This document shows positions 34,328 through 43,292 of a stretch of DNA of 58,889 nt, in pieces. Position 1 is the stretch's first letter; every line of letters starts with the position of its first letter. A model generated the notes under the pieces. It did not search any database. It worked only from the letters and a program-made list of their open reading frames with translations, and had not been told where the DNA came from. The stretch comes from Oscillospiraceae bacterium (GTDB lineage: Bacteria; Bacillota; Clostridia; Oscillospirales; Oscillospiraceae): the NCBI GenBank assembly GCA_018053145.1, contig JAGPMA010000008.1, forward strand, positions 1 through 58,889, in the 5' to 3' direction. Made by a program: the position numbers and the translations under genes.

Positions 34328-36742
34328 ATGACTGAAAATGAATTTAAAAACAGATACATAAAAGCTCGAAAACTCGTTATTAGGCGTGATTTCGAGCATT
34401 TAAATGATATGCAGATAAAAGCGGTTATGGCAACGGAGGGGCCGCTCCTGCTTCTCGCAGGCGCAGGAAGCGGAAAGACCACAGTGCTGATTAACCGAAT
34501 CGCAAATCTTCTGCGATACGGACGAGGAGCAGACAGTGACGAGCTGCCTGCGGGCGTTTCCGAGGCTGATCTGGAGCTTTTGGAAAAAGCGGCGAGCGAT
34601 AAAAATTTTGCTGAAATGGAAAAGGCACGACGGCTCGCGGCACTTGAACCCTGCGAACCGTGGCGAGTTATTGCAATCACCTTCACAAACAAGGCGGCAG
34701 AAGAGCTAAAGACGCGCCTTGAAAAGATGCTTGGGCCTCAAGCTCTTGACATTTGGGCGCAGACCTTCCATTCCGCCTGTGTTCGAATTCTTCGGAGCTA
34801 TGCCGATAAGATAGGCTATGACAAAAGCTTTACGATTTACGACTCCTCGGACAGTCTTTCGGTTATGAAGCACATTGTTAAAGACCTCGATATCAACGAC
34901 AAAGAGTTCCCACCAAAGACGATACTCAACTATATCGGCAAGGCAAAGGACGCCATGCTGACTCCGGCTGAATTCCTGGCACAGGCACAGGCAATGAACG
35001 ATGTCCGCCGAAAAATTATCGGACAGGCCTACTTGGCTTATGCAAAGCGCCTTAAAGATGCGGACGCTATGGACTTTGACGACCTTATTTACAACACGGT
35101 ACTGCTTCTTGAAAACAACGCAGATGTCCGCGAATTATACCAAAAGCGCTTTAAATATGTCCTTATCGACGAATATCAGGACACTAACAATTTGCAATAT
35201 CGCCTTGCCGCCGCTCTAACCAGCAAAAGCGAAAACATTTGCGTTGTCGGTGACGACGACCAGAGCATCTATAAATTTCGCGGTGCTACAATCGAGAACA
35301 TTCTCAGCTTTGAAAACCAATTTAAAAAGGCCCGTGTAATTCGTCTTGAGCAGAACTATCGCTCAACTGGGAATATTCTCGGCGCGGCAAATGCAGTTAT
35401 ACGAAACAATCAGGCACGCAAGGGCAAGGAGCTTTGGACGGACAAGGACATGGGCGAAAAGCTCACTCTTTATGTCGCACAAAACGAAAATGACGAGGCA
35501 CAGTATGTTGCAACAAACATTCTGGAAAGCTTTGCGGTTGGAACAAACTGGCGGGATAACGCAGTATTATACCGCATGAATGCTCAAACAAATAAGCTTG
35601 AATACGCCTTTAAAAGAAACGGCATACCATACCGTATCATCGGCGGCACACGCTTTTTTGACAGGCTTGAAATCAAGGACATGATGGCTTACCTTTGCGT
35701 AATTCTCATGCCGCAGGACGATTTGCGCCTTACTCGTATCATCAACACTCCTCCGCGCGGAATCGGTGACAGAACCATCGAAGCGGCGCAGGCGATAGCA
35801 AGCGCTTCCGGCGTTTCGCTGTTTGAGGTCATTAAAAACGCGAATTTGTATGAGGATTTGGGAAGAGCTTCGATTAAGCTTCGCGAGTTCGCAATAATGA
35901 TTGAGGAATTCCGTTTGTTAACAGATAACGTGCCGCTGGATGAGCTGTTCGACACGATTGTTGATAAAAGCGGCTATGTTAGAGCGCTTGAAGCAAAACC
36001 GTCGGACGAGAACACGGCACGAATCGAGAACATCGGAGAGCTTAAAACCAACATAATCAGCTATATCAAGGAAACCGGAGATTCAGGTCTGGCAGGATTT
36101 TTGGACGAGGTTGCGCTCTATTCCGATATTGACAACTACGACACGGACAACAACTGTGTCACCATGATGACTATGCATTCCGCCAAGGGGCTTGAGTTCG
36201 ACAATGTTTATATTATCGGCGTTGAAGAGGGCATTTTTCCCGGAATACGCAGTATCGGTGAGCCCGAGGAGATGGAGGAGGAACGCAGACTTTGCTACGT
36301 CGGGATAACAAGGGCAAGACGCAACTTGACTCTCGTTTGTGCCAGACAGCGTATGCTCTTTGGCAAGACCAGCGCGAACAACCCCTCACGTTTTGTCGAG
36401 GAAATACCGAGCGAGTACCTTGAGCGCAGAGAAGCTCCAAGAAATGACGTTTTCGGTACTAGGTCTGATTTTGGCGCAAAGTCAGAGTTCGGCGTGTATT
36501 CAACCGGAACTAAAAAGCCTATTTCACAGGAAAAGCCTAAGTATACGTCCATTCCTCAGCCGACGCAGAAGACTTCCGTTAGCTTCAAAGTTGGCGACAA
36601 AATCAATCACAAGGCCTTCGGCAACGGCGAGATACTTAAGATGACGCAGATGGGCGGCGACAGCTTAGTAGAAATCGAATTCGCAGCCGGAATCAAAAGG
36701 CTGATGATGAAAGCCGCCGCCGAGCATATGCAAAAAATATAA
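34328..36742 (+). CDS. pcrA: ATP-dependent DNA helicase of the PcrA/UvrD family
   Basis: The 804-residue SF1A helicase has Walker A LAGAGSGKTT (43-52), AITFTNKAAEEL (motif Ia), LIDEYQDTNNLQ (Walker B), GDDDQSIYKFRGA (motif III), LEQNYRS (motif IV) and TMMTMHSAKGLEFDNVY (motif V). Motif VI is ERRLCYVGITRAR. An insertion of about 45 residues (62-107) separates motifs I and Ia. The C-terminus has a Tudor-like module (FKVGDKINHKAFGNGEILKM), typical of PcrA and used for RNA polymerase contact. It acts in repair and replication-transcription conflict. Confidence 0.94.
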   Translation: MTENEFKNRYIKARKLVIRRDFEHLNDMQIKAVMATEGPLLLLAGAGSGKTTVLINRIANLLRYGRGADSDELPAGVSEADLELLEKAASDKNFAEMEKARRLAALEPCEPWRVIAITFTNKAAEELKTRLEKMLGPQALDIWAQTFHSACVRILRSYADKIGYDKSFTIYDSSDSLSVMKHIVKDLDINDKEFPPKTILNYIGKAKDAMLTPAEFLAQAQAMNDVRRKIIGQAYLAYAKRLKDADAMDFDDLIYNTVLLLENNADVRELYQKRFKYVLIDEYQDTNNLQYRLAAALTSKSENICVVGDDDQSIYKFRGATIENILSFENQFKKARVIRLEQNYRSTGNILGAANAVIRNNQARKGKELWTDKDMGEKLTLYVAQNENDEAQYVATNILESFAVGTNWRDNAVLYRMNAQTNKLEYAFKRNGIPYRIIGGTRFFDRLEIKDMMAYLCVILMPQDDLRLTRIINTPPRGIGDRTIEAAQAIASASGVSLFEVIKNANLYEDLGRASIKLREFAIMIEEFRLLTDNVPLDELFDTIVDKSGYVRALEAKPSDENTARIENIGELKTNIISYIKETGDSGLAGFLDEVALYSDIDNYDTDNNCVTMMTMHSAKGLEFDNVYIIGVEEGIFPGIRSIGEPEEMEEERRLCYVGITRARRNLTLVCARQRMLFGKTSANNPSRFVEEIPSEYLERREAPRNDVFGTRSDFGAKSEFGVYSTGTKKPISQEKPKYTSIPQPTQKTSVSFKVGDKINHKAFGNGEILKMTQMGGDSLVEIEFAAGIKRLMMKAAAEHMQKI

Positions 36743-36781
36743 AATAACTGGCACATTCAGGGAAGGATAAGCAAAAAACCA

Positions 36782-37720
36782 ATGTCAATCGATCAAAAAA
36801 AGAAATATGCAGTCCTCGGACGCTCCGCGCTGTTTTTCACAACGCTCATTTGGGGCACGTCGTTCGTTGTTTTGAAGAACACACTGGACACCGTTCCGAC
36901 ACTATACATTCTCGCCTTTCGCTTCAGCGGAGCGGCGGTGCTTCTTGCTTTAATATTCGCAAAAGAGCTTAAAAAGATAGATAGAAAATACTTAATCAAC
37001 GGAGCAGTTCTCGGAACACTGATTTTCTGCGGATATGTTGTTCAAACCTATGGGCTTTATTACACAACTCCGGGAAAAAACGCATTTTTAACTGCGGCTT
37101 ACTGTATCCTAGTACCCTTTGTCGCATGGATTGTAAGCAAAAAAAGACCGGATAAATATAACTTCATTTCAACCTTAATTTGCCTTGCCGGAGTGGGCTT
37201 TGTATCACTTAAAAACGACAAAACCATCGAGCTTGGCGACTGGCTTACACTTTGCTGCAGCATCTTCTATGCTGTCCACATTGTCTTAACCGCAAAGTAT
37301 GTAAAAGGACGCAGTGTCGCAATTCTTTCGATGCTTCAATTTGCAACCGCCGGAATATTGGGTTGGATATCTGCATTAATCGTCGACCCGTTTCCGACCG
37401 AAATTTCTGTGGGAAATATATGGAGCATAGTATATCTTTGCGTAATGTGTACGGCTGTCTGCTTCCTGTGTCAGACCTTCGGACAAAAACACACACCAGC
37501 TTCAACTGCGGCGATTATACTTACACTGGAATCTGTTTTCGGAGCAGGATTCTCGGTGCTATTGGGCAAAGAAGTACTGACCCCAAAGCTGTTCGTCGGC
37601 TTTGCCCTCATATTCTTCGCGGTTCTAATCAGTGAAACAAAGCTTAACTTCTTAAAAAAGAAGAAGGTGCTGCTTGATGAACCACCGCTCGAGCAGCAAC
37701 CCCCCAAATTGTTTGAATAA
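36782..37720 (+). CDS. EamA/DMT family transporter
   Basis: The 312-residue protein has about ten membrane helices in two EamA repeats (TLIWGTSFVVLKNTLD near residue 21-36, and a second starting LCCSIFYAVHIV). A Pro-rich C-terminal tail follows. DMT exporters handle amino acids or metabolites; the substrate is unknown. It follows pcrA by 39 bp and may be co-transcribed. Confidence 0.88.
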   Translation: MSIDQKKKYAVLGRSALFFTTLIWGTSFVVLKNTLDTVPTLYILAFRFSGAAVLLALIFAKELKKIDRKYLINGAVLGTLIFCGYVVQTYGLYYTTPGKNAFLTAAYCILVPFVAWIVSKKRPDKYNFISTLICLAGVGFVSLKNDKTIELGDWLTLCCSIFYAVHIVLTAKYVKGRSVAILSMLQFATAGILGWISALIVDPFPTEISVGNIWSIVYLCVMCTAVCFLCQTFGQKHTPASTAAIILTLESVFGAGFSVLLGKEVLTPKLFVGFALIFFAVLISETKLNFLKKKKVLLDEPPLEQQPPKLFE

Positions 37721-37723
37721 CGA

Positions 37724-37761
37724 AAAACCCCCAATCGCACATTATTGCGATTGGGGGTTTT
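37724..37761. terminator. Bidirectional terminator between EamA and symporter genes
   Basis: A perfect 16-bp stem (37724-37739 with 37746-37761) has A- and T-rich ends and serves both converging genes. Confidence 0.92.
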
Positions 37762-37775
37762 ATTCTTGTGTTTGT

Positions 37776-39326
37776 CTAGTCGCTGAGTGCGTGCTTTGCT
37801 GTTACAACGACCGTTGTATCGTAGCATGAGAAAGCATCCTCAATGAGCTTCTTGTCGGGGGCCTTTGTCAGTAGCGAGACAACCGGAACGATTATAAAGC
37901 CTGCAAGCATTACAAATGCGCCGCAGTTAATCGGAGAAACAAGAATTGCGGGGAAGAAGTCAACTTTGAATAAACGGAATAGTAGGTTGAGAATCATAAC
38001 GCCGGAGCCAAAGGCGAAGCTTGTAAATACCGCCGCTTTGGTTGTCCTCTTCCAGTAAAGACTCAATAAGAACGGCGCAAGGAAGGAACCAGCCAAAGCA
38101 CCCCAAGAAATACCCATTAGCTGTGCGATAAACGTAACACTTGTCCTATACTGGAATACCGCTATTATGACGGAAATTAGGATAAACACAACAATGAGTA
38201 CTCGAATGCTGAAAAGCTGCTTCTTATCAGCCATTTTCGGCGCGAACAAGGGCTTTATAAAATCAAGCGTTAGTGTTGAGGAAGATGCCATAACAAGGGA
38301 AGAAAGAGTTGACATCGAGGCCGATAGAACGAGTATTACGATAAGACCGATGAGAACAGGGGAGAAGTTTGAAAGCATGGAGGGGATAATGGAATCAAAC
38401 CCTTTCTCAGAAACGATTTCACTTGTTGAGAACAATCTGCCGAAGCCGCCCATAAAGTAGCAGCCGCCTGCAATAACTATGGCGAAAATTGTTGAAATGA
38501 CAGCACCCTTTTTAATGTCTTTTTCGCTTTTAATAGCATAAAACTTCTGAACCATCTGAGGAAGTCCCCAAGTGCCGAGCGAGGTGAGTATAATAACACC
38601 GAGCAGAGAGAGCGGGTCGGGACCGAAGAAGGAAGCAAATATTCCGGGTGAGGTGGAAACGGTTTCGTCAGTAACCTTAGACAGAGCGTCCAGAGAACCG
38701 AGGAAGCCGCCGTTTGTCTTGAGCACTGCAGAAATAACTGCAACTATACCAGCCAGCATGATTATACCCTGAATGAAATCATTAATCGCGGTTGCCATGT
38801 AGCCGCCGGCAATAACGTATATACCGGTGAGCACCGCCATTATTATTATGCACACTGTGTAATCAATATCGAACGCCATTCCGAACAGACGGGAAAGCCC
38901 GTTGTAAAGTGATGCCGTGTAAGGGATTAGAAAAATAAACACTATAAGTGACGCAATAACCTTGAGCGTTTTGCTGTCAAAGCGCTTTCCGAAAAACTCC
39001 GGCATAGTTGCGCTTTCAAAGTGATGTGTCATTAGTCGGGTTCTTCTTCCAAGCACAACCCAAGCAAGCAGACTGCCGAGGACTGCATTGCCGATTCCAA
39101 TCCAAGTTGCGGAAACACCGAATTTCCAGCCAAACTGTCCGGCATAGCCAACGAATATAACCGCCGAAAAGTAGGTCGTGCCATAGGCAAAGGCAGTGAG
39201 CCAAGGCCCGACTGAGCGACCGCCGAGAACAAATCCGTTGACATCCGTTGCATGACGGCGGCAGTAAAAGCCAACGCCTATCATTATTGCGAAGAATACG
39301 ACGAGCATGATGAGTTTGATTTCCAT
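37776..39326 (-). CDS. Sodium:solute symporter family protein
   Basis: The 516-residue permease has about 13 membrane helices and an SSS pattern (FVLGGRSVGPWLTAFAYGTTYFSAV near residue 27, the family's GGR-x-G-x-W-x-T). Na+-site helix 8 carries SASMSTLSSLVMASSST. I chose ATG 39324-39326, behind AAAGGA. Its leader is a T-box riboswitch, so the substrate is very probably an amino acid. The apparent specifier is TAC (Tyr), which makes it a candidate tyrosine or aromatic amino acid importer, but the family is diverse. It is monocistronic. Confidence 0.9.
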   Translation of the reverse strand: MEIKLIMLVVFFAIMIGVGFYCRRHATDVNGFVLGGRSVGPWLTAFAYGTTYFSAVIFVGYAGQFGWKFGVSATWIGIGNAVLGSLLAWVVLGRRTRLMTHHFESATMPEFFGKRFDSKTLKVIASLIVFIFLIPYTASLYNGLSRLFGMAFDIDYTVCIIIMAVLTGIYVIAGGYMATAINDFIQGIIMLAGIVAVISAVLKTNGGFLGSLDALSKVTDETVSTSPGIFASFFGPDPLSLLGVIILTSLGTWGLPQMVQKFYAIKSEKDIKKGAVISTIFAIVIAGGCYFMGGFGRLFSTSEIVSEKGFDSIIPSMLSNFSPVLIGLIVILVLSASMSTLSSLVMASSSTLTLDFIKPLFAPKMADKKQLFSIRVLIVVFILISVIIAVFQYRTSVTFIAQLMGISWGALAGSFLAPFLLSLYWKRTTKAAVFTSFAFGSGVMILNLLFRLFKVDFFPAILVSPINCGAFVMLAGFIIVPVVSLLTKAPDKKLIEDAFSCYDTTVVVTAKHALSD

Positions 39327-39357
39327 TTTACCAAGTCCTTTCTCTCTGGAGGACATG

Positions 39358-39650
39358 AAAAACGCCCTCCGTAAAATAAATTACAGAGGGCGGAAAATTT
39401 TATCCGCGGTACCACCTCAGTTTACCGTTTCCTCGCAAAAACGGCCTCGTCGGGTACGGCGCAATACGCGATACCCCAGCGCTGTAACGGGCGTTCCCGA
39501 TGCTATCTACTTGCGGCATTGCCGCTGTCGAAAGCACAGCTCGCGAAATGTATTCAATCAAAATATCCCTACTGTCTTGCACCAAACGACAGCTCTCTGA
39601 AGGAAATAATCGTGATTTACTTGTTTCCGGTCATCGCTTTTGTTGTGGTT
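39358..39650 (-). promoter_or_regulatory. T-box riboswitch (candidate Tyr specifier) upstream of the symporter
   Basis: Read on the minus strand, the leader has the stem I distal elements AGAGAG and GGTGCAAG (about 39599-39576). The antiterminator sequence GAGGTGGTACCGCG lies near 39418-39405, and a terminator follows (arms 39363-39374 and 39381-39392, then T). The specifier candidate is TAC at 39552-39550, 19 bases after the distal hairpin, the same distance as the GTC of the valS leader. The box sits about 30 bases before the symporter ATG. Confidence 0.9.
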
Positions 39651-39679
39651 ATTGTAGCGCTTTAAAGTGCGAATGTCAA
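39651..39679 (-). promoter_or_regulatory. Promoter of the T-box symporter transcript
   Basis: On the minus strand TTGACA (39674-39679) and TACAAT (39651-39656) are 17 bp apart, immediately upstream of the T-box leader. Confidence 0.8.
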
Positions 39680-39764
39680 CATAAAATAACGTCGAAACAG
39701 ATAATTTCAGAATTTAAATAGTGAAAGTAAGGATGTTGACAATTAATGCGGTAAAATTGAACAA

Positions 39765-40325
39765 TTATTCGCGCTCACGGTACATCTTTATAAAAACAGG
39801 AACATAAAGGATGAGCGTTGCGCCCATTGCAAAGCCGCAGATGATAATAAGTGCATTTACTGTGTCAAGCGGCATCATTGGAAACAACAGCAGAATAAAC
39901 ATTATTATATAGACAAGCGCTGTACTGACCTTCCCAAACCACTTTGCGCCATTAAGCTTCTTCCCGTTGTGATGCAAAATGACAAGACCCATGACAACCA
40001 TAAAGCTTTCCTTTATGACGTAGAGAGCAAGCAAATACCTCATATATGGGTATCTGAAGATGAAGCAAATTATCAAGGCACCCTGAGTTAATTTATCCGC
40101 CAAAGGGTCGATGAGCTTTCCAAGCTCGGTAACCATGTTAAATTTTCTGGCTATGAAACCATCGCAAAAATCGGTTAGCGAGGATACTCCTGCAATGATT
40201 GCGGAGGTGTAATAATCCTTGGCACTTTCGGCCGTTACATAGGTATAAACGAAAAAGGGGATAAGTAAAATCCGAAAGTATCCTAGGATATTCGGAACCG
40301 AAAAAATATCCTTACGGCTGTACAT
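39765..40325 (-). CDS. CDP-alcohol phosphatidyltransferase family protein (PgsA-like)
   Basis: The 186-residue membrane enzyme carries the catalytic signature DxxDGxxARxxxxxxxxGxxxDxxxD in full (DFCDGFIARKFNMVTELG, then KLIDPLADKL). It uses CDP-diacylglycerol to make a phospholipid, most simply phosphatidylglycerol phosphate, though other polar heads are possible. I chose ATG 40323-40325, with GGAGA upstream. About four to six membrane helices are expected. Confidence 0.88.
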   Translation of the reverse strand: MYSRKDIFSVPNILGYFRILLIPFFVYTYVTAESAKDYYTSAIIAGVSSLTDFCDGFIARKFNMVTELGKLIDPLADKLTQGALIICFIFRYPYMRYLLALYVIKESFMVVMGLVILHHNGKKLNGAKWFGKVSTALVYIIMFILLLFPMMPLDTVNALIIICGFAMGATLILYVPVFIKMYRERE

Positions 40326-40422
40326 AGAAGATCTCCTATTTTTTATCAATGTTGCGTCATGGCAAAATTATATAACGAAATTACGGCCAAATCAACAACA
40401 TAATTTACTGTATAATGAAATA

Positions 40423-40454
40423 ACCCCCACCTGATTTAATTATCAGATGAGGGT
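40423..40454 (-). terminator. Probable terminator of the DUF975 gene
   Basis: On the minus-strand RNA, ACCCTCATCTGAT pairs with ATCAGGTGGGGGT through two G-U wobbles, followed by a weakly T-rich tail. Confidence 0.55.
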
Positions 40455-40477
40455 CAATAATGAATTATAACAGAGGC

Positions 40478-41365
40478 TTAATTGTCTTTGCTTTTTTCGT
40501 TTTTCCTTGAAATCTCGTCGTAGAACGCTGCCTGCATAGTGCCGAATAGGAGAGGAGCAAAAGCGGCAACAACGATTATAAGTAACAGATAAATAATCGA
40601 GAATATTATGCCCATGTAAGGAATGCAGCTAAGAGCGTAGAATAACAGAGTTGCCACCAAAATGCCGCCTGTTATAAGAATATCTGCGCCGAACATTCTG
40701 CCGCGATAGCCCTTGGTTTGCTCAATTGACTTACGCATAGCGTCTGCCGGAGATATTTCGACATCCGATAAGAGTATATAAGGAATAAAGCGATAGGAAT
40801 ATGCTTTAATAACGGCAAAAACTATGCCCACAATCGGAATCAGCCCCCATATGAAAACCCAAAGAGCTGCCCATGCCATTCCACCGCAAAAATGCTTGAA
40901 GTTTTTGAACCCGATAAATAGTTGCTCCGAGTCGATGCTCTTGCCGCGATATCCGTCGAGGAAAACAGCGGTCATTCCGACGTTTAAAACGAGTATAAGC
41001 GGGATTGAAATAATCGGCAGAAAGCCAAGGACAACTGCAAGAGAGCAAAGCAGCACATATAACAAAGACAAGCCCCAAAGAAGGAAAGGCTTTTTGCCCA
41101 GCACTGAAAACACCTTTGAAAATATCTCTCCGATTGTAGGATTATCAACCGGCTTAGCGATCGGCGCTCCGTAGGGTGGAGGAGGATAGCCCATGTTTGG
41201 CTGATAGCCGAAGCCTGAAGCTTGATTGTTGGCAAATTGTTGAGTTGGATTAAACTGCGGCTGATTAGTCTCTGACTGCGAAGGTGCGGAAAGCGCCGTT
41301 CCGCACACGGTGCAGAATTTTGCCGAGTCAAGAAGCATAGTGCCGCATTTTGGACAGCTGCTCAT
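40478..41365 (-). CDS. Zinc-ribbon DUF975 family membrane protein
   Basis: The 295-residue protein opens with a zinc ribbon (CPKCGTMLLDSAKFCTVCG). A Gln/Pro/Asn-rich linker (residues about 25-75) follows, then a DUF975-type membrane domain with about five helices, ending in a Lys-rich tail. The family is widespread in Clostridia with no settled function. It is monocistronic, with GGAGGT upstream of ATG. Confidence 0.82.
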   Translation of the reverse strand: MSSCPKCGTMLLDSAKFCTVCGTALSAPSQSETNQPQFNPTQQFANNQASGFGYQPNMGYPPPPYGAPIAKPVDNPTIGEIFSKVFSVLGKKPFLLWGLSLLYVLLCSLAVVLGFLPIISIPLILVLNVGMTAVFLDGYRGKSIDSEQLFIGFKNFKHFCGGMAWAALWVFIWGLIPIVGIVFAVIKAYSYRFIPYILLSDVEISPADAMRKSIEQTKGYRGRMFGADILITGGILVATLLFYALSCIPYMGIIFSIIYLLLIIVVAAFAPLLFGTMQAAFYDEISRKNEKSKDN

Positions 41366-41505
41366 ACTTATACCTCCATAAATACTTTTATCTTTAGTTC
41401 GATTTGTATAAAGCTATTAAATATTATAGCATACCTAAATTACCGTATGCTATAAATTTGTAAAATAATATCATTTTTGCTGGTAATATTTCTATAACAG
41501 GAAAA

Positions 41506-41545
41506 ACACAAGGGAGGCTTCAAAACGTTGAAACCTCCCTTGTGT
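41506..41545 (-). terminator. Terminator of CoA-transferase 2
   Basis: ACACAAGGGAGG and CCTCCCTTGTGT form a long stem (with one mismatch inside). On the minus strand it is followed by TTTTTCC. Confidence 0.88.
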
Positions 41546-41565
41546 GCTAACTAAAACGCAGTATT

Positions 41566-42888
41566 TCAATCATCAAAATCTTCCATGCTGATTATCGGTG
41601 TGGTTGTTATCTTTTCTTTCAGCCAATCTCTAAAATCGGGGTGGGCAATTTTAATAAGTGCCTTGACACGATCTCTCAAGGTCCTCAGATAGATATCAGC
41701 AACTCCGTGTTCGCTTACCACATACATAACAAAGTTCTTAAGAGTAGTGACAATTGAACCTTCCGGCAGCCACGGTACAATATTGGAGTGTGTTTCCCCG
41801 TCGTGATCGACATAGGTGGAGCGTAGGCACATAAAGCTTCTGCCGCCCTTTGCGCTGATTGAGCCGTATTGATAAGCGAAAGTACCGCCTGTTCCGCTGT
41901 ATGGAACCATACCCTGTGCCTCTGAACAGCACTGGCCTATAAGGTCAATCATAAAGGTAGCGTTAATTGCAACAATGTTTTCCTGCTTCATAATTTCCAG
42001 CGGATTTATGGTGTATTCCAAAGAAATTAAATTAGCTCTTGGGTCTTCGTAACAGAATTTAAAGAACTCCTCAGAACAAGCACCGGGACTTGCCGCAGTA
42101 ATTTTCGTTATAACGCCATCGCGGCAAAGCTTAGCCATGTTATCGCAGGCAACCTCGGAATAAACCTCAATATTGCCGATTTCACTCAAATTTGCGAGGA
42201 TTTCTTCGCCCAAACCGCCGAATCCGATTTGAACCTTGTCGCCCTGATGAATGTAGGGGAGAATGTGTGCGGCCATGATTTTGTCGATTTCCTGCGGAGG
42301 TGCGGCAGGAACGCCCATCAGTTCAGTGGGGTTTTCAACTATGTAGGCAAATTCTGTTATATGAATGCTGGTATCGCGAACATCGCCCTTAACAGGACAA
42401 AGTCCGGTGGGGTCGATGAAAGCAATCCTTTTCGTGATTTCAGGCCGCTGGGAGATAACCTTGTTCACGCTGACACCATAACTGCCTATGTTGCAATAGC
42501 CATTTTCGTCAGGCGGGCAAATTTGAACGGCAAGAGTATTTGCTCCGTAAACGAAAGGACCCTTACCAAGCTGGTCGAAATTGAAACCGCAATACTCCAT
42601 AATTCCCATAGAACCGGCGATACGTTCAAGAGGAAGGCAAAAAGCGCTCATAAGACGAAAATGCTTTTTTGTTTCCACATCGAAAAGCATTTCGAATGGC
42701 GCAACTGCGACATTATACATAATCATTATGTCGTGATAATCTTCCATGTGGGAATACATTTCATCAAGGAAAGCATAGGGGATTTGAGTTGCCTGTCCAA
42801 CCCATAATCTATCTCCGGGTTTAATTGCCATAGAAGCTTCGTGCATAGTAACAAGATGGTCCTTGTAGTACTGTTTCCAATCGTTCAT
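41566..42888 (-). CDS. Acetyl-CoA hydrolase/transferase family CoA-transferase (paralog 2)
   Basis: The 440-residue protein is a paralog of the enzyme at 20814-22106. Both start with DWK-x-x-YK and carry a GG-x-x-x-GFGGLGEEI or IGLGGLSNAV block, a catalytic Glu (Glu245 in VYSEVACDN here) and a late STGG/GTGG motif. Both end with near-identical HPDFR helices. It would exchange CoA between short-chain carboxylates; the acids are unknown. It is divergent from its own LysR regulator at 43293. Compared with paralog 1 it is 10 residues longer, with a C-terminal acidic tail (SMEDFDD). Confidence 0.9.
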   Translation of the reverse strand: MNDWKQYYKDHLVTMHEASMAIKPGDRLWVGQATQIPYAFLDEMYSHMEDYHDIMIMYNVAVAPFEMLFDVETKKHFRLMSAFCLPLERIAGSMGIMEYCGFNFDQLGKGPFVYGANTLAVQICPPDENGYCNIGSYGVSVNKVISQRPEITKRIAFIDPTGLCPVKGDVRDTSIHITEFAYIVENPTELMGVPAAPPQEIDKIMAAHILPYIHQGDKVQIGFGGLGEEILANLSEIGNIEVYSEVACDNMAKLCRDGVITKITAASPGACSEEFFKFCYEDPRANLISLEYTINPLEIMKQENIVAINATFMIDLIGQCCSEAQGMVPYSGTGGTFAYQYGSISAKGGRSFMCLRSTYVDHDGETHSNIVPWLPEGSIVTTLKNFVMYVVSEHGVADIYLRTLRDRVKALIKIAHPDFRDWLKEKITTTPIISMEDFDD

Positions 42889-43292
42889 AATTTTCGCCCT
42901 TTCATATTAGAATTTCTGCATCATTACAGTTCTCGTTGATAGGGTTGCATGCTTAAAATGCTTATAACGGCATAATAATGATTAATATATAAACTAGTAT
43001 ATAGAAATCATCTAATATATACCAATAATAATCAATAGTAATCCAATAATTTATTTAGTACTGAATTATAATATGGAATTATCATGAATTATAACTATAG
43101 ACAAATGAATTCGATAATATTATAATTATGGAATTAATGATGTATCTGGTCGGAAATTTAGAGCCATATTGACCAACAATTCGTCATAATTGTTCAGAAT
43201 TCAAGGAAAAGTTGAAGCCTCTAATTTAATGCACAATTAATTATGAATAAATTAATTGTTTAATATTTTATACATATATTGGGAGGCCGATG
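42889..43292. promoter_or_regulatory. AT-rich divergent intergenic region with repeated operator-like motifs
   Basis: The 404-bp gap separates CoA-transferase 2 from its LysR gene. It holds GAATTAT three times (43063, 43076, 43086) and a perfect TAATT-N4-AATTA palindrome at 43123-43136. A near-copy of the latter, ATAATATGGAATTAT, occurs around 43068-43082. These are plausible LysR binding sites. No gene is seen in the gap. Confidence 0.55.
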
